This document shows positions 24,436-35,211 of a stretch of DNA of 64,000 nucleotides, piece after piece. A program made the translations under genes and the position numbers. Below the pieces are notes generated by a model that was not told the DNA's origin, did no database searches, and saw only the letters and a program-made list of their open reading frames with translations. Position 1 is the stretch's first letter; every line of letters starts with the position of its first letter. The DNA is taken from positions 16,911 to 80,910 of the forward strand of contig JAFDWD010000006.1 of assembly GCA_018268695.1 (NCBI GenBank), given 5' to 3'. This stretch comes from Actinomycetota bacterium (GTDB taxonomy: Bacteria > Actinomycetota > Thermoleophilia > Solirubrobacterales > 70-9).

Positions 24436-25350
24436 ATGCTGCAGAGTCCGCTGCGCACCGCCAATCGAACAGTCACGTTCAAGGTCAGCGACTACATCGG
24501 AGACCAGCTCCACGAGCACTACCTCGCCGAACGAACCGCCGATATTATGCGTCCTCGCACCCACTTCACCGACTATAAGAGACTCAGGCATGCCCTTAAC
24601 TACATCAAGACCAGGCAGCAGCGGAAAACCATTCGTTCTGATCGTATAGCAACGCAGCCAGACGACAGGCCCATAACCGTCTGTTTCTAGCGTTCGTCGA
24701 AGAATCAAACCAATAATTGGCGTTCGGCCAAGACTTTCGATATGACAAAATCCGAAATTTACCCGGTGAGGGACCACATTCGCCTGTTAACTGAGCCGCC
24801 TGAATCTGAGTTCAACGGCATGACTGTTACCGAAGCTGCAATCATAGCCATGGCGGGAAAGCCCCAAACGAGCGAAGGACTTCGCAGGTACAAAACCGAT
24901 AACGTTGACAAGGAGTATGTTTTCAAGCCCTCCTGGACTCAGTCGAATATCCTCAGCCGTCAGCAGCAGACGACTTCAGTGATAGGTAGGTCGAAACCTC
25001 GCCCTCAATCCTCAATTACGCAGTACCAGCAGCTGCAGGAGAAGTCAATGTCCCTCTGTGAGCGGATCAAATCGATCGCGCCAGACGTAGAGCAGTACAA
25101 CGATCACGCAACTCCAATCGAGTGGAAGGGCGACAAAAAGCACGAAGCAGAAGAATAGATCGATATGTTGGGTCGGATCAGCGGCTCAAAGGTCAAACTC
25201 TCCGACGAATGGTTCAAGAAAGAGGGAAGACTCGTGAAACTCAGCATCCAAAGGTCAATTGAACTCAAAACGAAACGGAAAGGCCGTCGACTGGTCAAAA
25301 GCACCAACAACAAGACAGTCGACGAACTCATCCGAGAAGTGAGAACATGA
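24436..25350 (+). CDS. Unknown basic protein
   Basis: 304 residues, ATG 24436 after gcatata, TGA 25348-25350, two TAG = Glu. Predominantly helical and basic, for example RLRHALNYIKTRQQRKTIRSD and the C-terminal RSIELKTKRKGRRLVKST. The segments DQLHEHYLAERTADIMRPRTHF and VTEAAIIAMAGKPQTSEGLRR look like conserved short motifs, but I do not recognise the family. No signal peptide or membrane segment. It is divergent from the LRR gene (224 bp). Confidence 0.6.
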
Positions 25351-25985
25351 ACACGTCAAACAAATTTGACCTCTCTCTCTATCCAAACTTCAGATTATTT
25401 TTGCGCGTAGACTTCGAAATGTGCTCTTTCATGATGTTCCGCGCCGCCAACTTGGATGCTGTGGCTGAATTGCATGAGAATCAACGTCAATGTATCGCAA
25501 ACATTCAAAGAAGAGAGCTGCGTTTGCTATGCGATAAGCTATGAGTCTTGCGAAATGAGTTTATTAATTTGCAAACGGAGGTTATGCAAGGAGATCGGTT
25601 TATGAGTAGGCGTTGTTCTGCGTTGATCGGCTGCGCTCATTTTTAGCCGACGCATGGCCGATGACGTTATGCTTGTTGACATCATTTATCAAAATAAAGC
25701 GGGGTTTCATGAGAAAATTATTTGAAGGATGTTGACAATCCAACCCGGACAGCGGCGAAAGATAACGACAACATATTCGCCTCACTTATACAGGGTTAAG
25801 AGAAGTGAAGGAAAATCGATAAAACCCGGTGCAATGGTAAAATGACGATCGGTCATACTCTCCTCTTGTGAAGATCTCCCATCGATTCGACGTTAAATGG
25901 TGGCCACTGATGGCGACGAGCGACGGGTATTTGAGCGCTAGTGAACTTTGAGCTATATAATCAATATAAATTCAGCAAATCAACG
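25351..25985. other. Mostly gene-free stretch
   Basis: 635 bp. A 65-codon ORF at 25347-25544 overlaps the previous stop as ATGA and contains a helical stretch (ANLDAVAELHENQRQCIANI), but has no other support; I treat it as doubtful. The remainder has no long frame. The AT-rich run just before 25986 (ctatataatcaatataaattc) is a plausible core promoter for the next ORF. Confidence 0.4.
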
Positions 25986-26267
25986 ATGAACAACAAACTG
26001 AACCGACGTGAACTGGAGTTCAGGGCGAAGGCGGATTCCACGGCGTCTTCGGGCACTCTCGAAAGCAACAACTCGGAGGATTTCGAGGAGGACCTGGACG
26101 ACATCTTCGAATGGTTCGCCCAGAAGAATATTGTGAAGGGAGACCCCTCCCAGTGCCACGAGGAATTCATTCGGAGCAAGAAGGAGTCACTGAAGATGCC
26201 CCAGCTCTCCCTGGGCTCCCTTCCACTGACTTCGAATCTTCTTCGAAGAAGAACAGCCCAGCTGTGA
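25986..26267 (+). CDS. Small acidic unknown protein
   Basis: 93 residues, ATG 25986, TGA 26265-26267, no TAA/TAG. An acidic centre (SNNSEDFEEDLDDIFEWFAQKNIVKG) is flanked by basic ends. A second frame (LPSTDFESSSKKNSPAVNRDI) is also protein-like near the 3' end, so a frame change or unseen intron cannot be excluded. No homology recognised. The TATA-like sequence about 20-30 bp upstream supports transcription. Confidence 0.45.
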   Translation: MNNKLNRRELEFRAKADSTASSGTLESNNSEDFEEDLDDIFEWFAQKNIVKGDPSQCHEEFIRSKKESLKMPQLSLGSLPLTSNLLRRRTAQL

Positions 26268-26882
26268 ATCGTGATATTATGTTACTACTCAATTTTGGCT
26301 AATGTTGCAAATCACATCTGCAGCTGTGGGCGACCTGCGTAAATTTAAATTGGGATTCGATTTCGAACACCGGACAGTATCAGCTGCGGCGCTTCGACTA
26401 GGCCACCCAACGACATTTTCTTAAATATCCCCGCAATCAAAGAGGAGTACCAAACGACCGAGGAAATCGAGTTTGTTTTAATTGTGAACCGGCCGGAGGC
26501 CTTTGTCTGCTGTTCTAAGAGTTTCAGCCACAAATTTTGATTCTGCTATCAAGCGTCGGAACCGGGCAGGAGAACGGAAATCAGCCTAACAATTCGCCTA
26601 CACTTCTGTGGTTGTAGAGCGTTTGTCTACGAACGCCTTTTCCTACTGCGGCGATGATTTCGGTGCGTAATTACCATATATTCGTTTCTAACTCGAAACT
26701 ATGAACGATAACATATTAGACGTGAACACGTGAGAACTCCAACACTGACATGTCTATCCGATCACTACCCACAGTCCCTCACCGTGCACAGCTTTCTTCT
26801 CGTCGTAATATAAAGAAAAAGGCTAAAGCAAAATACGGCTATTTAAATGACAATCACGAGCCAATCCAAGAAGTAACTGATA
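26268..26882. other. Unresolved stretch with protein-like fragments
   Basis: Short protein-like pieces occur in different plus-strand frames: from ATG 26302 (MLQITSAAVGDLRKFKLGFDFE), then IPAIKEEYQTTEEIEFVLIV at about 26435, then EISLTIRLHFCGCRAFVYER at about 26580. No set of 20-22 nt introns that I tried joins them. An ORF at 26750-26980 (75 codons, basic) overlaps the 3' end of the minus-strand gene. This may be a real multi-exon gene or a decaying one. Confidence 0.3.
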
Positions 26883-27506
26883 TCAGGACGACTCTTTCTG
26901 TTGAATGGAAGGTGCTGGCTGATCGTTCGGATTTTCGTGCTGTGCCTTCTGCGCAAATCGATCCTCTGGGTTGGGGCTGAGCGCTTTCAGGAAGGGATTG
27001 ACTCCCATTTTATCGTCATGGTGAGAGAGCTTTTGTTGGGACGAATATGAAACCACTTCCCCTCCAATTTCGACCGGACGATGATTGACCTCCATCTTGC
27101 TCACCACTGAACCACCCATAATTTCACCAACCTCTTGGTCAGCATTGTCCTTTTCTTCTTCGGAGAAAGAAGACATGTCGGAGTACAACTGTGATGACTC
27201 CATAATCATTGCCATCATGTGAAGCTGCACCTCCTCTACTAACTGCATGTCCATGCTAAGCTCTGCGCGAAGCCGAGTATTTGCTTGGTGGAGCTCGGCA
27301 ATCTCGAGGCATTTGTCGGCGTTGCGCATCTGCTCCCTCACGAGCTGCTATTTGAGTTCCTTCAGTTCGATGTCGTGGCGGGGGTATTTCTCCCGAACAC
27401 TGTTGCTGATGTGGTCCAGGCATCGCTTCTTCTGCTCGGAGTTGTAACCCCGAGAAGTATTAGCGATTGTCCTTTCGACTGGGGAGGTCTGCAGCGATGA
27501 GGACAT
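26883..27506 (-). CDS. Coiled-coil protein
   Basis: 207 residues, ATG 27506 preceded on its strand by attaattaatttga, TGA 26883-26885, one TAG = Glu in the middle of a helix (KELK-E-QLVREQ). Residues about 35-100 form a coiled coil (HQANTRLRAELSMDMQLVEEVQ), then a Met-rich and acidic part and a polar tail. No known family. The single continuous frame and the heptads support a real gene. Confidence 0.65.
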
Positions 27507-27742
27507 TCAAATTAATTAATCAGACACGCTAATTACGCATAATTTCTTCTCACCAGAACTGTTATTGAGCAGTTGAATATCTGAATGTTATTACTGTCGC
27601 AGCTAACGAAGCTGTTGAATTAACGCCTATTCACCTCAAGTGAGCTTGTAGGTCTGTACCTACCACTGCTAATGAATTTCCATTATGGAAGAAACCCGAC
27701 GAATAAATTTTCTTCTCGCAAAAAGAAGTCATATAATTGCAA

Positions 27743-30133
27743 ATGATTCTTCCGTAGGAAGAGCAAAGTGCGGTTGGCATCCGCCGCCCCTCTTACATTC
27801 GTACCGACCCAGGCTTCGAAAAGGCCAATTGGGAAACAGCACTCGCTAAGAAGAAGCGCCAATGCAATCGTTACCAAAACGGATAGCCAGTGCCTTACTC
27901 GGTTAACCTCGAATTCTTTAAGCAGTACGGCCCGGGAACGTACTTGTTCTTTGTGTTCACCCGCAACCTGGGCATCCTGCTGATGGTGATGACGCTGCTG
28001 GCGGTGCCTCAAATGGTCAGCAACTACATGGGAGGCGGTCTCAAGTCTGTGGGAGCAGCCTCCAGCAAGATCTATTTCATGCAATTCTCTGTGGCCAACC
28101 AGCCGCTCACAGCCACCAACGACTACTTCCAGCTTCACAACTACCTTACTATAATACCTGATGCCGTTTATTCGCTGGTCTTCTTCCTATTCCTTCTGCA
28201 TTGGGAACGTCGTTCACAACAAATCGTAGAGGAGATGAAGAAGGAGAACCAGCTGCCGAGCTACTTCACGATCGAGATCGGCAACAATAAGATTTTCAGC
28301 GACGAGTTACGATTCGCTCTAAAGGAGTTCGGAGAGATACAGGAGATCGCCTAAGTCAAAACCTACGACTAGTCCATCGCGATTGCTAAGAAGATCAGCG
28401 AGACTACATTCGAGCTGCGTCTGGAACAACTGGAAGACCAACCATGCGGAAAGAAAATAGAAGAAGCTCAAAAGAAGCTAGAGGAGCTCTACAAGAGACT
28501 AACATCAGAACTCACCTAAAACCGCTCATCCACGGTCAAGTTCTTCCTCACTTTCAAGCGAATCGCCGATCGGAAGCAACTCGTGCAGTATCACTTGGAG
28601 AAAACAACAAAAGGAATGCCCTGTGGAAGGACCATCCCAGATAATCTCTACTGCTGCGGCCAGTTGCTGAGGATCAAGGAGTGCAAGATCCAGCCGGGCA
28701 GTATCATCTGGGAAAATGTGCATATCACCCCGTGCTCGAGGTTTGTTCGCTGGATCTTACAGTCTGTGTTGGTCATAGTGGCACTATTCCTAGGCTTTCT
28801 CGTCATATCCCTGCTCAATATTCTCACCCCGCAGTCCCAAACGTCTAGCGTCGACACAACCGGCTACACTTACAGTTCGGTGGTGGCTGCCAACAATGCC
28901 AACATCACACAGGCATGGTGCCTTGGCCAGAATCCTACTGACGTCTTCCAAAGCAACACCCTTCTGGCACTGTGCCAGACTTACCTGCTCAACTACTATT
29001 CGACCCTGGGCATTACCATCGCCATTTCTGTGAGTGTAATAATCATCAAGTCCCTCTTGAAACTGTTCCTGTAGTTCCTGGCGAAGTTCCAGCGATACGA
29101 GTCTTACAATCAACAAGTATCCTCGCTGATCATCAACTTGTTCCTGACCTACACCTTCACGACGTTTGTGATTACGTTCCTGCTGAAGGCCAACATCTAC
29201 AACATCAGCTTTAAATCCGTCATCACTATGTTCGTTACCAACGAGTACCTCCTCAGCAATGCCAACTCCATCGTGGAATACAAAGATTTCACGAGGGTCT
29301 GGTACGCTGACATCGGCTATCAAATCGTCATTAACTGGGTCGTTCTGAGTCTCATTCCGCATATCTTCCAGCCCATCTTGCTACTCCTCGGAGAAACAAT
29401 AGAAGAATGCAACGCCAAAAAAGAACGCCTGCAAAGACGAATGGAAAAGGCCATAGAAGGAAAGGAGTTCGCATTCGAAGACTACTACGCCAACATCCTT
29501 ATGATTGTATTCGTCTCGGTTGCGCTCTGTGGCCCTGTCCCAATACTCCTCTTTATTGGTGGTGTTGCTCTCCTGACTCGCTACTTCTTCTGGAAGTACT
29601 ACTTCATTCGTTTCTGTAAGATTACACCCACCTTCGACGAGAGTCTCAACTCGAAAGTCACCGGCGTTCTCTACTGGGCAGTTATTCTACACCTCTGCTT
29701 CTCCATCTATGCATACGGTAACACCGAGATCTTCCCTCTGGCGAATTCTATCGCAACAGTTAACACGCTGGCAGCTACCCTTTCAACTGGTACTGCAAGC
29801 ATCATATCAACGCTGATTACCCGATGCGCACTGAACTGGCTCTTGACGTGTGTGTTAGCATTCGTCTTGCTCTGCTACGTGCTCAAAACCTTCTTCGTTG
29901 ATTCGATCATTTCGCTTGTTAAGATGTGCTCAAAGGACAAACTTCCAACTGTGATGCTGCAGAACAACATGGAGTTCACTCCTGGAGGCTAAAAGGACTT
30001 CGTTACTTCTTATAGAATCGAGCAGAATCCCAACTACGAGGAAGTGGTGTCAATATTGCGGTCGCTTGGCAAACGAGTGCAGCGACAGTCAGTCATGGCT
30101 ATGCCCATCGTAAACGTTCAGCAAGCCCCCTGA
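27743..30133 (+). CDS. OSCA/TMEM63/CSC1-like multi-pass membrane protein
   Basis: 796 residues in one frame, with TAA/TAG codons at several loop positions. After a 60-residue N-terminus come two helices (YLFFVFTRNLGILLMVMTLL; AVYSLVFFLFLLHW), then a cytosolic domain of about 170 residues with an RRM-like pattern (YFTIEIGNNKIFS ... VKFFLTFKRIADRKQL). The phrase CKIQPGSIIWENVHITPCSRFVRW follows, then about eight more helices. That order and the II-W-EN step before the membrane core resemble the OSCA/TMEM63/CSC1 family of mechanosensitive cation channels. I recognise this by pattern, not by alignment; anoctamin or TMC relatives remain possible. ATG 27743 is the first Met of the continuous frame. 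Confidence 0.65.
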
Positions 30134-30217
30134 TTATTATACTATTATATTCTGGAAAGTATTGAAGAATAGCGAGGTATAATTATAGAACACAAACAGG
30201 CAGTAGTATTCATTTCT

Positions 30218-31446
30218 TCAGGCCTGGACTTGAAGAACACGCTTTTGATAACGGCTACGGCAACAAGGGCAGAGGTTGTTGGGCTGAGAGTACCTCTCGA
30301 AGCTGTTGATACAGCTTACGTGGAACATGTGGCTGCAGGATAGCAGGTATACCGGCCGAGGGAAAAGCCCAGCCAAACAAATTGAACAGGTGTGGTCTGT
30401 CCGCTTCATTGCGGTGTCCCTTGTGGCGAGCCACTGCTTCTCTTCGTCTTCCTTCTTCACGGTTTCCTCGGGATGGTTGGCGATATGCGCCTTTCGAAGG
30501 TAGTCGTTGAGCTCTTCGGTGTTGTTTCTAGATTAGAGCATCCTTACATCTTGCGACGCTGATACTCCACCAGGTCTTCAAAGAGCTGTTCGTTGTTTTC
30601 CTTGAATTACTTTTCGATGTTTGCCATCAGCTTATTGTAGGCTTGTTGGTTTGCTTTGGTGCGTTCGTGAAGCTTGCTCGACAGTCGCCACATTTTATAC
30701 GCAAGCAGTCGACGACCGAAAAGCTTAGAAGTTGCCTTGTATCCTTCCTTAATAAGCCTCTCGTAGAGTTGCTTTCGACATCTGGAGCCTCTGATGTTCG
30801 ACTGAATGCGAATGATGCACTTCATCGTGAAGAGTCGTATTCCTTCGTCGATCACTTTCTTTTCATAGTCCTTCCTTCTGCAGATTGGGCAGGCTGCTGT
30901 CTTGTTGTGTCTTTCGAAAGACTGTAAGCAGTTCATATGGAAAACATGGCTGCAAGACAGGATAGTCTGAGGAGTCAACCGAAAGTCTTCCAGGCATATG
31001 CTACAGACGTTTTCAGAATCCTTTCGTTTCTTGCTCATTTCCTAGATCTTCTCCCATTCAGCTGCTGAGAGCGGGGGAGGAGGCGCTGAAATAATACCCA
31101 GCCTTTCTGCTAGAGTCAGCTTTTGCTTGTACTGATGAAATTTCACTTCCTCGCTTGCCAGTTCCTTGAGCTTCTTGACTTACTCTGCCTCATAGGGTAG
31201 GATGCTACTGGTCTTTGCTTCTGGTTTTTTAATTGGTGGCAGACTCAGTTCAGGACTGGGCTTGCTTCGGCTCACAACAGTCGTGATCGATGATGAATTT
31301 GCTGTCTTGATGGCAGGGCGAAATACTGACTTTTCAAACGGCAGAGGATCGATTCTGTAGTTGCCCTTCCGCATGAGGTGGTCCTGCAGAGCAGCTGAAT
31401 TTATAGCTGACTCGTGCTTGCCTTTGGAGTTGCCTTTTCTATTCAT
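30218..31446 (-). CDS. RNF32: RNF32-type protein with two RING fingers and IQ motif
   Basis: 402 residues from exons 30548-31446 and 30218-30527; the 20-nt intron 30528-30547 restores KINNTEELNDYLRKAH. The order matches RNF32: N-terminal NSAALQDHL, then LAERLGIISAPPPPLSAAEW, RING-H2 one (CSICLEDF..CSHVFHMNCLQSFERH..CPICRR), an IQ segment (CIIRIQSNIRGSRCRKQL), a coiled linker and RING-H2 two (CSICLAGL..CSHMFHVSCINSF..CPCCRSRYQKRVL). TAA/TAG in the WEKI-E-EMSK and NIEK-E-FKEN positions read as Glu. RNF32 is a probable E3 ligase linked to testis/flagellum expression in animals. An alternative ATG at 31458 would add four residues. Confidence 0.95.
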
Positions 31447-31471
31447 AATTAAAGACATCGCAGAAGCGACT
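31447..31471. promoter_or_regulatory. 25-bp divergent intergenic space
   Basis: The only DNA between the ATG of RNF32 (31446, minus) and the ATG of the CCCH-CHY gene (31472, plus). It starts with an AT-rich run (aattaaag). Any promoter elements must lie here or inside the two coding regions. Confidence 0.6.
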
Positions 31472-33493
31472 ATGGAGAAAGCCGGCATCTGCAGGTATTT
31501 TCAGAAGGGCAACTGCAAGCTTAAGGGCAACTGTCCTTACTTGCACAAGAAAGAGCAGAGGGCGCCCTGCAAGTTCTTCGCTTAGGGCTATTGTAAGTTC
31601 GGCAACAACTGCAATTTTTACCATGCTCCTAAGAGGGCAGAAAAGGAGCCTTTTGACTTAGACGAGAGGGAAGTGAGGAAGCCGAGGGAAGAGAAGCGAG
31701 AAGTGCCAAAAGAGGTAGTGCAATAAGAAAAGCAAGAGGTAGAGAGCGACGTCAATAGGATGTAAAAGATTAATACAATAAATGCTCTGCTGGGAGTGAC
31801 AAAGGTGCAGAAGGACGTCAAGAAGTAAAGTTAGCCAACAGAAGTGAAAGCAGACAAACAGAAAGCAGAAGAGCCCATCGTCAATTACGCCCGAAAGATT
31901 CTAGTTAGCTTCGTGGACCTATCCAAAACCCCCGAAGGGAAGGAGAACACCGAAAGGATCAACAGAGAGATCTACCAAAAGCCGTATATGGAGTATCTCA
32001 AGGAACTCACTGATCCTTTACTCAAGTAGCAAGCACCAATCATGCGCAGATATCAGTACTCCTTCAAGGTGCTATCAGAGGACGCGAATATGTTTTCGCT
32101 GAAATTGTCGCCCATTGTGGACAACAAAGAGATGAAGCTTAACTTCGATATACCCGAGCGCTGCCTGGAACTCACAGGCAACCTCCATCCAAAGAACTTG
32201 GAGATAGTCAACAAATCAATTCCTGAGTATTTCCGACAAGAGCTTAACTGGCAATTTCAAGCACTTTTGAAGACACGCTCGGTCTACGATACTCTGAAGT
32301 ACCTTGAGAACTACTTCGAGAAGGTGTGCGAGCAAGTCGACTTTATTCTGGAGAATAAACGTTTCAACGAGAAAGACCTTCAGTTCTAGTTTGATGGAGG
32401 ATGCGAGGATATGGATAGTGAAGAAGAAAAAGAGGTCGAAAGACCTAGGCCTGTAATCAAGAAGCCACCAGTTGCGCAAGAGGTTCCTAAACCAACAGCA
32501 GCCGAGGACAGCGGAGACGTCCAGTTTCAAAAGTACCGCGATGAAGTGGTGAAACGAGAATAGTCTAAAGAGGAATAAAAAAACGGGATTGCCAATGAAC
32601 CAAAAGAGCAGGAGATTGTCCCTGAGATCGAACTGACCAGCGTATTAAGCGTGCAAACCCTCGAAACCAACTGTGAATCGTTGCTGGCTGAAGAACTGTT
32701 GGTGCATCTGCAATGCTTTTGCTCAGCAATGATTACTTACATCGTCAAGGCTAAACGCCGACGCTCGCTTATACTGATGTCGCGCATCAAATGCAGCAAG
32801 TGCAAAGAAATTATCACAATCTACATCAAGCGGCACATCATGCTCCGCAACAGTAACGGTCGCGTAGCAGAAATGGGCTGCATCAACGCTAAAATCGAAG
32901 ACGTGGGAGCCGTGCTGTGGAAGGTCAATTGCATCTGTGAGAACGTAATTATCAATGACCAGCTCAGCCTCAGCGGCGTTAAGAAAATCGTGAAGTGTTT
33001 CGACTGCTTCCGTGAGTACTTCGTGCAATACTATGGCATCTTTGTGGATCGGCCCGAGTTGCTGCAACAAGAACGTCAGAGACCCAAAATGGAGAAGCAG
33101 AAGGAGACTGGAGGAACGAGGTTCAAGTTGGATACGGAGCTGCCAAGCAAAGGCACCTGCTAGCACTACAAGTTCAGTTTCAGATGGCTAAGGTTTGCTT
33201 GTTGTGGCCGGGCTTTCCCCTGTGACCGTTGCCACGAAGCCAACACAGAAAAGCACGACTACGATAGGGCAGATGTTATGATCTGCGGCATGTGCAGTTA
33301 GTAATACTTGGGATGATGCAGCGAACAACCCTACGACAGTGTGTGTCGCAGATGCAAGAAGGAGCTCGTTAAGGGGACAGAAAAGTCAGGGCATTGGGAA
33401 GGTGGCAAAGGCTGTAGGGACCAGAAGCTGCTATCGCGCAACGACCCCAAGAAGTACACCGGACAGAACAAGACTGTACCCAACAAAAAGTGA
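31472..33493 (+). CDS. CCCH plus CHY zinc-finger protein
   Basis: 666 residues from exons 31472-33300 and 33322-33493. The 21-nt intron contains an in-frame TGA, and removing it rebuilds MICGMCSYEQPY, the conserved CHY step. Two CCCH fingers open the protein (CRYFQKGNCKLKGNCPYLH; CKFFA-E-GYCKFGNNCNFYH). A charged middle follows, with a domain around SFKVLSEDANMFSLKLSP, a CxxC pair (IKCSKCKEI), and the C-terminal CHY domain: HYKFSFRWLRFACCGRAFPC, then GHWEGGKGCRD. This order is known in uncharacterised eukaryotic CHY proteins. The CCCH part suggests RNA binding and the CHY part metal binding. About ten TAA/TAG are read as Glu. Confidence 0.92.
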
Positions 33494-33534
33494 TTCTTAG
33501 GCACTCAAATGTGGTTCTGCTTATAAAGAGCTTA

Positions 33535-35099
33535 TCAATTGGCGTCGGCCGAGAAGTCAATCGCTGTGGGCTGCACGTTAACGACGCCCTTGTCCAATGT
33601 CTTCTTCTGGATAGTTGATGCCTTCAGATCGTCCTCGTCCTTCTCTTCCTTTTTGTTGCGTACCAACTCCTTCTGCTTGATCATCGACTTCGTTGTCTTG
33701 CTCAGTTCTTCGCGACTTTCGCGAAGACCGATAATGTACTTGAAGTTGGGAGTGAGCTCACCGTTGAATGTAATGACTGCTCGCTCCAGCTCTGGAAGCA
33801 GACCCTGCTATGCCAGCGGCTTGCTCTTGTCGCTATGGCAAATGTTTGGAATCCACTTCTTGAGGATACTCGAGAAGTACATAGCTGAGTAACAAATCGC
33901 GTACTTGCGTCGTAGCTGAGCTCGCTGGGGAGGTAGTCCAGCGCTAGGTACATGATGCGATTCTTTTTATACTCGAAGTAGTAGCTTTCCTCCTCTGTGT
34001 CAGCATCGTAGAAGAAGAACGGTCGATCAGGACTCGTGAACTTCTTGAGGCATTCAATCGAACCGTCAGCGTCGCACGTAACATCGCAGATACCAAACAG
34101 CCTCAATCGGTTGGAGTTAGCCAGCTTCTTAAGGTGCTTGTTTTTGATGTAGCGGGGGTACTTGGTGTCCCAGAAGATGCAGTGGAAGAGGCAGCTGATG
34201 TAGGGCAGGTACTTCTTGCTGAATACGTTCTTGTACTCCGACGGGTTCTTGTAGTAGTGATCCTTGTCGAAAGTGCGGCTCTCGTCACGAGGTACAGTCA
34301 CGTCTTCCGTGTTGATCGTGGTGAGGTAGATAGTGGTGGCGTGGGCGGGGTCTTTGGGATTAGCTACGAGCTTTTCCATCACATCTGGGTGAATGGTTTT
34401 GGTTTTGAAGTTGCCCAGTACTTTGAGTACACCTTGAGCAGTACGTCCGCGCCCAGTGATGCCGAAGATCAACGGTCGGAGGGATTCGTCAATCTGCTTA
34501 TTGATAAGCCTCTCCGAAACGATCTTGATGCTGGCGTAGGCATCCTCCAGCTCGAAATACTTGTAGCTGTAGTTGATGTTGAGGAACGGCGTGGAGTAGC
34601 CCGCCAGCAGCAGGTAGTGGCCGAAACCAGCCAAAAAATCAATAGCGCCGGCGATTCCAGCGAATACACCGAAGGCAATCAGTCGGTTGCCCTTCTCATC
34701 GGCTATTTTTTCGTAGTCGATCAGTCGCACCTTCCTTTCGAGCAGCTGGTCGAGCATCGGCATGTTGTGCGGTTGAGCCTAACGTAAGCACAATGCTACC
34801 TTAATAACGTGCGAGAAGAACATGTAGGTATGGTCGGGCAGCAACTTTTCGCCGGGCACCTCCTTCACTCCGAGGATCAGGTCGCAGGCCGACAAGTCCT
34901 CGGAAGCCTTGGCACCAGCCTGCTCGTATTCGTTGTTAGAGAAGATGCGAAGCGGCGAAGGCTGGAATACAAATTTGATTTCGGGGTGCTTCTCGCTGAT
35001 TTCCTTGACCTCTTTCGGTGCAAGGACCGCCCGGCGCTCCCAAACGCTCTTGTCTTCCCTGCGAATGCCCACAATAAATGTCTTTTGTGCGGGTTCCAT
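33535..35099 (-). CDS. LKR: Lysine-ketoglutarate reductase domain, stand-alone
   Basis: 507 residues from exons 34800-35099, 33905-34778 and 33535-33884; introns 34779-34799 (21 nt) and 33885-33904 (20 nt). It matches the N-terminal half of alpha-aminoadipic semialdehyde synthase: IGIRREDKSVWERRAVLAPK-type start (here VGIRREDKS), QPSPLRIFSNNEYEQAGA, TYMFFSHVIKAQPHNMPML, RLIDYEKI and LERAVITFNGELTPNFKYI. Family reaction: lysine + 2-oxoglutarate + NADPH to saccharopine, the first step of lysine breakdown. The protein stops where the saccharopine dehydrogenase half would begin. The last 60 residues are Lys-rich. Bifunctional animal enzymes are about 900 residues. No clear mitochondrial presequence. 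Confidence 0.93.
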
Positions 35100-35211
35100 A
35101 AAGTACGTGAATAAATTTTGTTTGGTATATATTTGGCTAAGTGTGATTGCTCGTTTGACACACCGCTTCGAAGGAAGACCCAGCCTCACCGCTATTCTTG
35201 ACCAAATATCA

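Noticed and set aside
25347..25544. 65-codon ORF overlapping the previous stop as ATGA
   Set aside because: Too short and without domain features; expected by chance with a single stop codon.
26750..26980. 75-codon basic ORF antisense to the end of the coiled-coil gene
   Set aside because: Overlaps a better supported gene by 98 bp and has no family match; noted only in the region entry.
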